This document shows, piece after piece, positions 48,045 through 56,855 of a DNA stretch of 64,000 nt. The first letter of the stretch is position 1, and the number at the start of each line of letters is the position of its first letter. This stretch comes from Heyndrickxia camelliae (GTDB lineage: Bacteria; Bacillota; Bacilli; Bacillales; Bacillaceae_C): positions 124,001-188,000 of the forward strand of contig NZ_PIQO01000004.1 in the NCBI RefSeq assembly GCF_002844575.1. The letters run 5' to 3'. The translations under genes and the position numbers were made by a program. Under the pieces are notes generated by a model. It had not been told where the DNA came from. It did no database searches and saw only the letters and a program-made list of their open reading frames with translations.

Positions 48045-48325
48045 GAATTTCGAATTAATCGACTAAAACATAAACTATATTCAGTATTCCAAAATCTATC
48101 TGCTTTCATATCTTCCACTATTTTTTCAAAAAGCGGAATAATTTTTTCTGATTTTTCCACAGAGTTAACTTGTACAAACGTATTCTCATCACTTCTACCT
48201 TTCTCTGTACAAGGATAGATTTGAATAATATAAGGTTGCTTGTAAAAATAAGTATTAAGTGCTATTTCTACAAACCAGTGTGTTGCATATGGGTAGTAAG
48301 TATACCCATCATTTACAAATTTCAT
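48041..48325 (-). CDS. Hypothetical protein, 94 residues
   Basis: MKFVNDGYTYYPYATHWFVE.. rich in aromatic residues, followed by a charged helical part ending in FSRLIRNS. I chose ATG 48325 because GGGAG lies upstream; ATG 48343 has no site. No known domain, signal or membrane segment. Second gene of a short minus-strand cluster after a 30-residue basic peptide, behind a 36-bp dyad. Confidence 0.55.
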   Translation of the reverse strand: MKFVNDGYTYYPYATHWFVEIALNTYFYKQPYIIQIYPCTEKGRSDENTFVQVNSVEKSEKIIPLFEKIVEDMKADRFWNTEYSLCFSRLIRNS

Positions 48326-48364
48326 TTTATCTTTTTCTCCCATTGGGACAAGTGCATAAGCTAT

Positions 48365-48457
48365 TTATTTTGTTCCTTTTCTTCTATGTTTTTGTCGTTT
48401 AGCTCGCTTTAATAAATCATATCTATTCCCCAATTTATTCTTTAATCTTTTTTTCAT
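48365..48457 (-). CDS. 30-residue arginine/lysine-rich peptide
   Basis: MKKRLKNKLGNRYDLLKRAK continuing RQKHRRKGTK; ATG follows GGGGAG at 7 bases, a good site. More than half of the residues are basic. First gene after the dyad at 48484-48519. Might bind nucleic acid or be a leader peptide; no family recognised. Confidence 0.5.
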   Translation of the reverse strand: MKKRLKNKLGNRYDLLKRAKRQKHRRKGTK

Positions 48458-48483
48458 TATTATCTCCCCTATAACAATATTTT

Positions 48484-48519
48484 ATTATTAATTTTAACAG
48501 TACTGTTAAGATTAATAAT
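48484..48519. promoter_or_regulatory. 36-bp dyad upstream of the small-gene cluster
   Basis: ATTATTAATTTTAACAGT faces its complement with one mismatched pair and no spacer; the centre is TTAACAGTACTGTTAA. It lies 27 bases upstream of the basic peptide gene. Likely operator; the regulator is not identified. Confidence 0.5.
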
Positions 48520-48795
48520 GTGTTGATTTTATTTTGTAAACACTGATAACTTAATTCCATTAGGGGAAATATTTTTTTGAAGAAAGGTTGCTTTTAATAA
48601 TCAACCTGTTTACAGTTTCATTAGTGCATCAAAGTTTAATTTGGTTTCGCTTCCATTCAATAGAGTTCGGGAGCAATAATACCCATAGCCTCTTCAACGT
48701 TAGACTTTGAAAGATTGTATTCAGGCACCACTTTTTTACATGCAGTAAATCCCACTAATATTTCCTAGAAGGAAGTTGAGTTGGACATCCTGTTT
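48520..48795. other. Spacer with a possible gene tail
   Basis: On the minus strand at about 48660-48760 an open stretch reads VGFTACKKVVPEYNLSKSN.. and stops at GIIAPELY. No RBS was found. Probably a gene remnant. Confidence 0.3.
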
Positions 48796-49821
48796 TTAAT
48801 TTAACCTTTTTTTATCTTTACTTGTTATTTCAATTTTATAATGGTCATCTTTAATAACTTTATTAATTATTGGAGAGGAAAGAAATTCACGAATTTCTTG
48901 TTCGATAACTTTTGCTTTTTCTTTTGCACTTGGATTATCTCTCAGAATGTCTAATTGAACATATAATCTAACATTGTCATTAATGGAAGAACCAAAGGAA
49001 TTAATAGGATATTCTTTGTAATTGAGTAATACTTCATTAAGAGTAGAAATAATATCCGTCCACCTATCTTTCCTTTCCAGATTATCAATCTTAAATGTAT
49101 TAAATGATATTTTAAAAGTTCCTACATCAAAAGCGTCTCCAACCTCTTTTACTATTTGAATAATGTCATTTTTTCTTGTTTTATAATCTCTTTCGGGAAT
49201 AACTAACGTTAATTCTGCTGGTTTTGGTTTTGTCTGGTATTGATTGTATTTTGTATCAAATCCTGCTTCTGCCATTTTCTTCGATATTTCTATAATAAAA
49301 TCACTATTTTCTAAAGGATAATCTGTTACGTTTTTGATTACTTTAGAACCACTATATTTTTTCACCTTTATTTCAATATTACTATATCCTTGTTGTTGAA
49401 TATACTGCTTAGCGGCTTTCTCTACTTCCTTCTTTTGCTCAGAATATTGTTTTGGATCTATAGATACAGAGATGGTGTTTTTAGTTTGGGATAGCCCTTT
49501 AATGGTATAACCTTGCTTTATTAAGTGATTCATTAATGATTCAACAATTGGTCCTCTGTTAAAAACATTATGGAACAATGGCATTTTTGAAACTATTGAA
49601 GCAATCGTTGGTGAAACAAAAGAAGAACCTACAAAAAGTCCAATAAAAATAATAGCAGCTGAAAACCAAAGAGTGATATACTTTTTTCTATTTCCCTTTT
49701 TCTTTAATGATTGATTGTTCATTTCTTGCTCTGCTTGTATAAACCCCTCCATAATTCTTCTATTTAGTTCTTTAGGCAGTTCAATAGAATTTATTTCCTT
49801 ACGAATTGGATTATGCTCCAT
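48796..49821 (-). CDS. Anti-sigma factor-like membrane protein (DUF4179/DUF4030 type)
   Basis: 341 residues. A short cytoplasmic N-terminal domain (EHNPIRKEINSIELPKELNR) precedes one membrane helix at residues 48-68 (ITLWFSAAIIFIGLFVGSSFV). The long external part has two or three repeated alpha-beta modules (SVSIDPKQYSEQKKEVEKAA, LVIPERDYKTRKNDIIQIV), as in DUF4030 proteins. ATG 49821 follows AAGGAGG and overlaps the sigma gene by 11 bases, the usual sigma/anti-sigma arrangement. Signal sensed is unknown. Confidence 0.8.
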   Translation of the reverse strand: MEHNPIRKEINSIELPKELNRRIMEGFIQAEQEMNNQSLKKKGNRKKYITLWFSAAIIFIGLFVGSSFVSPTIASIVSKMPLFHNVFNRGPIVESLMNHLIKQGYTIKGLSQTKNTISVSIDPKQYSEQKKEVEKAAKQYIQQQGYSNIEIKVKKYSGSKVIKNVTDYPLENSDFIIEISKKMAEAGFDTKYNQYQTKPKPAELTLVIPERDYKTRKNDIIQIVKEVGDAFDVGTFKISFNTFKIDNLERKDRWTDIISTLNEVLLNYKEYPINSFGSSINDNVRLYVQLDILRDNPSAKEKAKVIEQEIREFLSSPIINKVIKDDHYKIEITSKDKKRLN

Positions 49822-50353
49822 ATATATCCTCCTTTTTGATATACTGTTTAAGTTTCCCCAAGGCACGATATGTAATGGTTTTTACAGTACTTAACGGTAA
49901 AGACATAAACAAAGAAATCTCTTGAAATGTATATTCCTGAAAATATTTTAATAAGATTACTGTTTTTTCCGTTTCATTTAACTTTTCTAAAATATCATTA
50001 AGCGACAACATAAGTGGTACATCAACTTTTGTATTCAAAATGTCCTGATGTTTTTCTAAATCTGTAGATTCAATTGCTACAATCTTGTTACTTCTTCTTA
50101 ATAAATCTAAGGAGCAATTTATTGTAATTTTTAACAACCATGTTTTAAAATATTTCTTTTCTTTCAATGTATCAATGTTCTTGAGACATTTATAAGCAAC
50201 ATCTTGTACTATATCTAAGGCATCCTCGCTGTTTTTTACGTAAGTGAATGCCATGCGATATATATCTTGTTGGTATTCTTGAAATAGTAAAATTAATTCT
50301 TCCTTGCCTAATTTTGAATTTGTTTTAGCTTTCTCCCGTATTTTACGTGACAG
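49811..50353 (-). CDS. ECF-type RNA polymerase sigma factor with non-canonical start
   Basis: 180 residues when started at CTG 50353. Region 2 (EELILLFQEYQQDIYRMAFT and YVKNSEDALDIVQDVAYKCL) and region 4 (ILEKLNETEKTVILLKYFQE, YTFQEISLFMSLPLSTVKTI) are complete. The first ATG (50254) would cut off the start of region 2, and the frame upstream has no ATG, GTG or TTG before a stop. The AAAGGGGGG site is 8 bases from CTG; an ATT pair lies in between. The downstream gene encodes a likely anti-sigma factor. Confidence 0.83.
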   Translation of the reverse strand: MSRKIREKAKTNSKLGKEELILLFQEYQQDIYRMAFTYVKNSEDALDIVQDVAYKCLKNIDTLKEKKYFKTWLLKITINCSLDLLRRSNKIVAIESTDLEKHQDILNTKVDVPLMLSLNDILEKLNETEKTVILLKYFQEYTFQEISLFMSLPLSTVKTITYRALGKLKQYIKKEDIYGA

Positions 50354-50551
50354 AATAATCGCCCCCCTTTCTTACATCTATATTTATTAGACGGTAAACT
50401 GTTGTATTTGGCCGGAGCTTTTTATCTTTTCTTTTATTCCATTAAAGAACCCCATTTGTTAAATAAAAGACCTGATAGACTTTGAATATATAAAGAAGAA
50501 ATAAATATCTTTAGAAGAATTACATATATAGGAGGAAAAAATACTCAGGGG

Positions 50552-50746
50552 ATGGCAGTGAATTATATACCTTCTGGGACCATTATTACAATTGAAGTGT
50601 TAATAATAATTATTTTAAGCTTTCGTTGGGGGTTAATAATAATAATAATTCACAGCATTATAAATCAGATTCGTATTTTCAATAGGTACATTGCTCTCTT
50701 GAGTAAGATTAAAAATGTTATTAAATACATTTCTAAAAAATTATGA
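50552..50746 (+). CDS. Small hydrophobic protein, 64 residues
   Basis: Two hydrophobic stretches rich in isoleucine (GTIITIEVLIIIILSF and GLIIIIIHSIINQI) and a basic C-terminus (KIKNVIKYISKKL). The start (ATG 50552 or GTG 50558) has only a weak site; AGGAGG occurs 20 bases earlier. Followed by a terminator, which supports a real transcript. Could be a toxin-like or membrane peptide; function unknown. Confidence 0.4.
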   Translation: MAVNYIPSGTIITIEVLIIIILSFRWGLIIIIIHSIINQIRIFNRYIALLSKIKNVIKYISKKL

Positions 50747-50758
50747 TTATTAAAGGCA

Positions 50759-50802
50759 ATAACAAAAAGCTGTTCCATTTAGGTACAGTTTTTTGTTATT
50801 TG
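50759..50802 (+). terminator. Terminator
   Basis: AACAAAAAGCTGT / ACAGTTTTTTGTT stem, followed by ATTTGGC. Confidence 0.75.
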
Positions 50803-50930
50803 GCTTTAAAAAGTGCATTATAATATTTTTACTCTATCAGTAAACTTCTCCTTTACTCAAGGACCGAAAAAAGCCGACTATTAGGCAGCTTATATCTTTT
50901 GACATACTAATGACAGTGTTATAAAAACAA

Positions 50931-51170
50931 CTATTCTTTAAAGATAAAACCAATAGATTTGTCTTTTCCACCATACCATTTATCAGCTATTTCGTCTGTG
51001 GTTAAAGTGAATAAATCTTTTACAAAATTCCATTCCGCTTTATTTTCCGAGTCAGGCTCAAAACTTAACATTGTTTCTTGTAAGGTTTCGTTTTTTTGAT
51101 AAAGTGCAGTCATTGAGGCCTGTATAAGAACTCTTCCTAATTTTTGTTGATCCAATTCTCCTATTTTCAT
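50931..51170 (-). CDS. Hypothetical protein, 79 residues
   Basis: MKIGELDQQKLGRVLIQASM.. and ..FVKDLFTLTTDEIADKWYGG, soluble, acidic, helical. ATG is preceded by GAGGGATAAAT. Not assigned to a family. Stands alone between spacers. Confidence 0.6.
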   Translation of the reverse strand: MKIGELDQQKLGRVLIQASMTALYQKNETLQETMLSFEPDSENKAEWNFVKDLFTLTTDEIADKWYGGKDKSIGFIFKE

Positions 51171-51558
51171 ATTTATCCCTCATTTCTTCTATAAACTTTC
51201 TTCAAAAGGTAGGAAAGTTCCTTTTTCAGGAAAGTTATTCTCACACAAACCTTACCCTTTACTTTATAAGAATATTTAAATTAGCTCCAAGTGTCTTGGG
51301 GAATTCTAACGTACAAGCTGAGTTTTTTCTGCAATTTCTTTAGCAGGTCTCCCTCCCTCCTGCTTTTCGCTACATCATGCAAGAAATTAGCAGGTTCTTT
51401 GCTTCGTACAACACTTTCTAATGCCATGTAAGAGTATTAATTTATTACTTCCCTTTTTTCTTTCACAATAAATTGCAGGGAAACTTGTTTACCATTCATA
51501 TGTGATATAATTTCTTGCAAGTTGGAAGTATATTTGGTTTCAAGCCAATCTCGTATGT
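51171..51558. other. Spacer containing a frameshifted small gene
   Basis: Nearly 390 bases without an intact gene. The one readable element is the pseudogene at 51306-51427 on the minus strand. No regulatory structure recognised. Confidence 0.4.
51306..51427 (-). pseudogene. Frameshifted small gene
   Basis: From ATG 51427 the frame reads MALESVVRSKEPANFLHDVA then KSRREG; after a one-base shift in the AGGAGGGAGGG run it continues GGRPAKEIAEKTQLVR and stops. No ribosome site close to the ATG. Family unknown. Confidence 0.35.
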
Positions 51559-51590
51559 AAAAAAAGCCCTTCCTTCTGAAAGAGCTTTAT
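51559..51590 (-). terminator. Terminator of the YdjA-like gene
   Basis: On the minus strand AAGCTCTTTC-AGAA-GGAAGGGCTT (G-U pairs) precedes TTTTTT. Confidence 0.75.
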
Positions 51591-51598
51591 TCAATCAT

Positions 51599-52165
51599 TT
51601 AATTAAACCAAATTGTTTTTTCTTCAGCAGGTACTCGCTCTGCTTTTATATTAAATTCTTGTTTCGGATAGCCTATATACACGAGTCCGATAATTTTGTC
51701 GTTTTCCTCAAGCTGAAGATATTTATTTAATTCAGGTTCATAGGCAATATCCCCGGTTCTTGCAATTGTTGCCAAGCCTTTTTCTGTAGCAAGAAGCAAT
51801 AGATTTTGCATGGCACAGCCAGTTGCAACGACTTCTTCTATTTCTGGAACTTTTCCGCTTGGACTTGCTGCCATAATAATGAGAACAGGCGCTCTTAGCG
51901 GACCTTTTCTGGATTTTTCAATTTTTTTCTGTGCCTCTTCCTCACTCAATCCTTTTGTTTTTTCTTGCATGATTCTGGCCATTTCATTCCCTAATTTAAC
52001 ACGGCCATCCCCTTTTATAACGCGAAATTTCCATGGTTCTGTTTTTTTATGGTTTGGTGCCCATGTTGCCGCTTCGAGTAACTCATTAATCACTTCATCC
52101 GGTACATCTTTTTCCTCTACGGCACCGATTGAGCGACGTGATTTGATTAAATCCATTAATTCCAT
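51599..52165 (-). CDS. Nitroreductase family protein (YdjA-like)
   Basis: 188-residue FMN enzyme. N-terminal IKSRRSIGAVEEKDVPDEVI and WAPNHKKTEPWKFRVI (FMN phosphate site), central ATGCAMQNLLLLATEKGLAT, and C-terminal IIGLVYIGYP. Fits the YdjA branch of NAD(P)H-dependent nitroreductases. ATG with AAAGGAG upstream. Substrate unknown. Confidence 0.88.
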   Translation of the reverse strand: MELMDLIKSRRSIGAVEEKDVPDEVINELLEAATWAPNHKKTEPWKFRVIKGDGRVKLGNEMARIMQEKTKGLSEEEAQKKIEKSRKGPLRAPVLIIMAASPSGKVPEIEEVVATGCAMQNLLLLATEKGLATIARTGDIAYEPELNKYLQLEENDKIIGLVYIGYPKQEFNIKAERVPAEEKTIWFN

Positions 52166-52257
52166 TTACCATCGACTCCTTTGTAAAAACAACATAATTT
52201 GAGTATAGAATAAGGAAAATTATTATTCAAATAATTTGAAATTCATTTCATTAAATA

Positions 52258-53313
52258 TTAGGATGCATTTACATGCGCATTTAGTGCCTTTTCCCTGCCT
52301 ATTTTTCCAAGCATGAAAGGCATATAGTGATTGATAATGTATACTGCTGGCACTGAAATGAAAGCAGCAATTAGTGTATACAAGATTCCTTTTACCACCG
52401 GAATATTGACTAAATTACTATAATCTAATATATATTTTTGCATCACTACACTGATTAAAAAGAAAATGATTTTTTGATGCAATGCTAAATAAATGAGTGA
52501 ATTCTTCCCAACATATTGAAGAGCCTTACTTCTTTTAATATGCTTAATTCCTGTCATAAATGCCCCTATTCCGGAAATAGCAGCTACATAAAATAGAAAG
52601 ATATTTCCTAAACTACTATTGTAAAAATCCACCCTATCTCCTGTAAAAACATAATTTACATAACCTGTTATAACATTGATGATCAAGAAAAAGATAAATG
52701 TGTTGAAATGCAAATATCTATCCAATTTATCTTGATAGACCTTATAGAAGAACCCTAGTCCATAAAATCCTACACTAATCAACGCAATATCAAAACCCCA
52801 AGGCAGTGGTTGTCCGTGCATTTTATTATAAATACAACCAATTACAGATAACAGAATTAAAAAGAAGCTTATCCGCTTATTGGTTCTGCCAAATTTTGTA
52901 ACTAAATAAAAGAGTAGCTCTGTACAAAATAAACAAGCAACGAACCATAATGCACCGCTATGAACCGTCCAAATTGATTTTCTAATATCAATAAACGTTC
53001 CAATCAATGGCGTAAATAAATCATGGTTATAGTCTACTTCGCCATAATGATAGACAACTAAAAACCATAAATAGGCCAGGAATGAAAAACAAAGATATGG
53101 AAAAATTAATGACTTTGTTCTTTTGATGAAAAATACTTTTAAGTTAGAGAACTTTTCCATTTTAAATAAGTACCCTGACAAAAAGAAAAAAAGTGGCATA
53201 TGGAAAGTATAAATATATGTTTTAAGGAATATTGGAATATCAGCATGTCCCAGCATGACAAGAAGCATTCCCAATCCTTTTCCTGCATCTAACCAGTCTA
53301 ATCTTTTTTTCAT
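52258..53313 (-). CDS. Acyltransferase family 3 membrane protein
   Basis: 351 residues with about ten helices. The start RLDWLDAGKGLGMLLVMLGHADIP has the conserved His (GH) of acyltransferase 3 / O-acetyltransferases, and FHMPLFFFLSGYLFK is the second family motif. Likely acetylates a surface polysaccharide or other extracellular acceptor. ATG with GAGAGGGGGA. Monocistronic. Confidence 0.87.
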   Translation of the reverse strand: MKKRLDWLDAGKGLGMLLVMLGHADIPIFLKTYIYTFHMPLFFFLSGYLFKMEKFSNLKVFFIKRTKSLIFPYLCFSFLAYLWFLVVYHYGEVDYNHDLFTPLIGTFIDIRKSIWTVHSGALWFVACLFCTELLFYLVTKFGRTNKRISFFLILLSVIGCIYNKMHGQPLPWGFDIALISVGFYGLGFFYKVYQDKLDRYLHFNTFIFFLIINVITGYVNYVFTGDRVDFYNSSLGNIFLFYVAAISGIGAFMTGIKHIKRSKALQYVGKNSLIYLALHQKIIFFLISVVMQKYILDYSNLVNIPVVKGILYTLIAAFISVPAVYIINHYMPFMLGKIGREKALNAHVNAS

Positions 53314-53492
53314 ACTATAATCCCCCTCTCTTCTACTAATATGATTTGAGGTAATACAAGAAAATCAACCATTAAACTATAATATATTTCTCTTAAATAA
53401 ATCTTAAGACTGTCATGCATTGAGTTATATCGTCTGTGAATAATAAATCATAATAGTTCGTTAACCAAATAAAATTTAAAGGGGAGTTTTAA

Positions 53493-53795
53493 TTGAAGAA
53501 TATGTTAAATAAAGGCTTAGCACTAGGCCTTGGATTAGCAGCTGTTAGCAAGGAACAAGCCCAAAAAGTTGTGGATGAGTTGGTAAAAAAAGGTGAACTC
53601 AGTCGAGATGAGTCAGTTGAATTAGTCGAAAAACTATTGCAAAGAGGTATAGAAACACAACAAGAATTAGACAATTTGATTACGAAAAAAGCACGTGAAC
53701 TCGTAAGTAAATGGGATTTAGCGACCAAAGAGGATATTCAACGCTTGGAAAAGCGCATCGACCAGATTGACAATAAAATGAATTCGGTTGAATAA
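53493..53795 (+). CDS. Phasin family / polyhydroxyalkanoate granule-associated-like protein
   Basis: 100 residues, TTG start after AAAGGGGAG. ALGLGLAAVSKEQAQKVVDE and LVKKGELSRDESVELVEKLL are the pattern of the phasin-superfamily small proteins that often precede AarF/ABC1 kinase genes; a C-terminal coiled coil (EDIQRLEKRIDQIDNKM) follows. The kinase gene begins about 40 bases later, so an operon is likely. Confidence 0.82.
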   Translation: MKNMLNKGLALGLGLAAVSKEQAQKVVDELVKKGELSRDESVELVEKLLQRGIETQQELDNLITKKARELVSKWDLATKEDIQRLEKRIDQIDNKMNSVE

Positions 53796-53835
53796 TAGAC
53801 GTATATTGGTTGTTGCGATAAAGGAGTGAGTTTCC

Positions 53836-55506
53836 ATTTTTGAAAAAAGAGTTCGTCACCTCGGTCGTTACCGTGATATTGTTACAGCTTTTGCGCGCAA
53901 TGGTTTCGGTTTCATAATTAAGGATCTGGGGCTTTTTGAATTTCTATCCTTACCGAAAAGATTATTTCAGGATGGCCGTCAAGAGATGAATTCCAAGTCT
54001 ATTGGGGAACGTATCCGGCTTATTTTAGAAGAATTAGGTCCAACCTTTATAAAAATGGGGCAGATTGCTAGTACAAGACCCGATCTTATACCCGCAGAAG
54101 TTCTTATAGAATTGGAAAAGTTACAAGATGATGTCCCTCCTTTCCCATTTGAAGAAGTCGAGCGAATCATTAAAGAAGAGCTTGGAGGCTCCATCGATAC
54201 TCTGTTTAAAGAATTTCAAGAAACTCCTCTTGCTGCGGCCTCTATCGGACAAGTTCATTACGCGGTATTGAAATCCAATGAGCGAGTCGCGGTGAAGATT
54301 CAACGTCCTAATATCTATAAAGTCATCCAAACCGATTTAGAAATTTTACAAGACTTAGTACAGTTAGCAGTTCAGCGATTGGATTGGGCTTCCCGCTATC
54401 CATTGACAGAGATAGTGGAAGAGTTTTCTAAATCTCTCCAAGCAGAATTGAATTATGCGATTGAAGCTCGAAATACGGAGAGAGTATCAAAACAATTTGA
54501 AAGCGATGCAACTGTACATATTCCAAAAGTATTTTGGGATTTATCTTCGCAAAAAATTTTAACGTTGGAATTTATGGAAGGCATTAAGTTAAATAATGTG
54601 AATACGCTTGATAGTTTAGGAATTAATCGGAAAATTTTAGCGGAACGATTCGTTCAATCGATATTCCATCAGATATTAATAGAGGGATTTTTTCATGGAG
54701 ATCCACATCCCGGTAATATATTGGCCCAGCCAGGTGAAGTGATTATTTTTTTAGATTTTGGAATGGTTGGCCGTCTTAGGGAAGAAATGAAGACCCATAT
54801 AGCCACTTTAATTATTGCAATGATGCGCAAAAATACTGAAGGAGTGATAAAAGCTGTCACCAGGATGGGATTAATTCCTGAAGACATAGATATGAAGCAG
54901 TTAACGAAAGATGTGGATGATTTAAAGGAAAAGTATTTGGATGTACCTTTAAGTCAGGTGAGTCTCGGAGAATCAATCAATGATTTGTTTTCCATTGCCT
55001 ACCAGCATCGCATTCAAATCCCTGTAGATTTAACTTTATTGGGAAAAACACTTCTGACTATGGAAGGTACCGTGGAAATGTTGGACCCTGAAATCAGCGT
55101 TATGAATATTGCGGAACCCTTTGGCCGCAAATTATTGAAAGAGCGGCTAAGACCAAAAAAAGTAGCGGAAAATGCAGCAAATTATTTATTTGAATATGGT
55201 GAAATTCTGACACAGCTTCCCAAGCATATTCAAGATTTAACCTCCACGATCAAAAAAGGCAAATTGCGAATGGAAGTAACCGTACCAGAGCTCGAGCAGT
55301 TCTTAAAAAAGCTAGATCGAATTAGCAGCCGATTATCATTCAGTATAGTATTGCTTTCTTTCAGTATTATCATGGTGGGCCTTATAATCGGATCGGCATT
55401 AAATAAACAATCTACCCTTCTTTGGAATATCCCAGCAACCGAAATCGGATTCATAATAGCTATTTTAATGTTCCTGTGGCTTCTCTTTTCCATTTTTAAA
55501 AAATAG
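53836..55506 (+). CDS. AarF/UbiB (ABC1) atypical kinase, apparent ATT start
   Basis: 556 residues. The first 50 (FEKRVRHLGRYRDIVTAFAR, NGFGFIIKDLGLFEFLSLPK) match the usual AarF N-terminus but precede the first ATG at 53986. The frame closes upstream at a TGA, and the only codon at a good distance from AAGGAG is ATT 53836. The kinase core has KxGQ (FIKMGQIASTRPDLIP), AAASIGQVH, VAVKIQRP, GDPHPGN and IFLDFGMVGR; two C-terminal membrane helices end the protein. Family role: quinone or lipid-related ATPase function. Follows the phasin-like gene. Confidence 0.9.
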   Translation: MFEKRVRHLGRYRDIVTAFARNGFGFIIKDLGLFEFLSLPKRLFQDGRQEMNSKSIGERIRLILEELGPTFIKMGQIASTRPDLIPAEVLIELEKLQDDVPPFPFEEVERIIKEELGGSIDTLFKEFQETPLAAASIGQVHYAVLKSNERVAVKIQRPNIYKVIQTDLEILQDLVQLAVQRLDWASRYPLTEIVEEFSKSLQAELNYAIEARNTERVSKQFESDATVHIPKVFWDLSSQKILTLEFMEGIKLNNVNTLDSLGINRKILAERFVQSIFHQILIEGFFHGDPHPGNILAQPGEVIIFLDFGMVGRLREEMKTHIATLIIAMMRKNTEGVIKAVTRMGLIPEDIDMKQLTKDVDDLKEKYLDVPLSQVSLGESINDLFSIAYQHRIQIPVDLTLLGKTLLTMEGTVEMLDPEISVMNIAEPFGRKLLKERLRPKKVAENAANYLFEYGEILTQLPKHIQDLTSTIKKGKLRMEVTVPELEQFLKKLDRISSRLSFSIVLLSFSIIMVGLIIGSALNKQSTLLWNIPATEIGFIIAILMFLWLLFSIFKK

Positions 55507-55623
55507 GGTGCCAGGCACCACTCGTGGACAAATGGAGATTTTGTCCGTCCTATGTGGACAATGGAAAACTGTCCATCAGAGGCGGACAAAGTTGTGAAAT
55601 GTCCACGTCTGGTGCCTGGCACC
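55507..55623. repeat. 117-bp inverted-repeat element, full copy
   Basis: Each end carries a GGTGCCAGGCACC palindrome followed inward by CGTGGACA (left) or its complement; the 25-base terminal repeats differ at about two positions. Inside are alternating TGTCC and GGACA units able to pair. It fills the gap between two convergent genes, directly after the aarF stop. I recall similar GGTGCC..GGCACC elements scattered in Bacillaceae; not checked here. Confidence 0.75.
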
Positions 55624-55627
55624 TCTT

Positions 55628-56374
55628 TTATTTTTTATTAAATCCTTGTTTGGTAACGAAGTCTTTCATATAGGTCCTTGTAGGGACTTTAAATTTTGCT
55701 GCCATTTGACTCGTCCATGTATCATCACGTTTTCCATTTGTGCGTTCTTTATAATATTGTTGAATGATTTTGTTATAATCCTCTAATTGTTTTTTCAATA
55801 AGGATGAGTCTGATTGATATTCATCTTCATGATAAATATGTTCAAATGGCAAACGCGGTTTCTTCGATGATTGATTTAATGGATAGCCAATAGTCATCGC
55901 AAACACCGGTACCACCAAGGATGGGATATGTAATATTTTCGACACTTCCTCCAGGTTATTGCGTAAGCCACCAATATAACAAATACCTAATCCTAAAGAT
56001 TCTGCAGCTAATGCAGCATTTTGTGCAGCTAGTGCGGCATCGATGATGGCAACCATAAAGGATTCTGTCGTTTCCAATGCAGGATAAATATCTACGTTCT
56101 CCATTTCTGCGATAAGTTCATGGCGATGAAGATCCGCACAAAATATAAGCAGATGGCCATTATTTTCTACATATTCATTACCGGATAGCTGTGCCAACTT
56201 TTTCTTTTTCGCTTTATCCTTTACGCCAATAATCGTGTATGCTTGTACAAAGCTCGAAGTTGCAGCAGATTGGGCACTTTCTACAATTGCCCTGATTTGT
56301 TCATCAGTTAGTGGACGATCTTCAAAATGTCGAATAGAACGATGATTTTGTATTAATTCAATAAATTCATTCAA
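55628..56374 (-). CDS. NADPH-dependent oxidoreductase, NfsA/NfrA-type nitroreductase
   Basis: 248-residue FMN enzyme. IQNHRSIRHFEDRPLTDEQI, SAATSSFVQAYTIIGV and LGLGICYIGGLRNNLEEVSK are the NfrA pattern, and the C-terminal arm TWTSQMAAKFKVPTRTYMKDF is typical. Reduces nitro compounds, quinones or flavins with NADPH. Its stop lies beside the inverted-repeat element. Confidence 0.9.
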   Translation of the reverse strand: MNEFIELIQNHRSIRHFEDRPLTDEQIRAIVESAQSAATSSFVQAYTIIGVKDKAKKKKLAQLSGNEYVENNGHLLIFCADLHRHELIAEMENVDIYPALETTESFMVAIIDAALAAQNAALAAESLGLGICYIGGLRNNLEEVSKILHIPSLVVPVFAMTIGYPLNQSSKKPRLPFEHIYHEDEYQSDSSLLKKQLEDYNKIIQQYYKERTNGKRDDTWTSQMAAKFKVPTRTYMKDFVTKQGFNKK

Positions 56375-56808
56375 TCTCTATCACTCCTTTTTATCCATAA
56401 CCACAATGGCCCTAAAATTCAGATTCAAAGTATAATTTTTAATATAGCTACTTCTCTCTTTAAAATCAATTTAAAGGGCTTAGAATTTATAAAAATACAA
56501 ATAAATAGAACTTATATACTGATTTTGTGATTACAAAAACGGATGGAACATTATAATATAATTTGATCCGCATGGCGGTCTTCTTCAACGCTTTGCGGAT
56601 CTTAATAGACATTTAAAGTATTGTATATAACAGTTTTTACAATTCCTGAATCTATGAAGAAGTTTTAATCTATACTTGACTGTAGACATAAATACCATGA
56701 CTCCGAATTCATCAAATTTTTCCTGTACATGCTAGTGATTTTGATTAATTCTCGTTCGTGTTTTAAAATTCTAGATTATTTTCGATAACGTTACCTAAAA
56801 AAGTAAAA
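56375..56808. other. Intergenic region
   Basis: 430 AT-rich bases. GATCCGC ... GCGGATC form a hairpin at about 56563-56600. No gene supported on either strand. Confidence 0.5.
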
Positions 56809-56832
56809 GAACGCCGAAATCTCACGGCGTTC
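56809..56832 (-). terminator. Terminator of LLM oxidoreductase gene
   Basis: GAACGCCG / CGGCGTTC stem followed on the minus strand by TTTTACTTTTTT. Confidence 0.85.
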
Positions 56833-56855
56833 CTTGTTTTCTCTTTACATTTTTA

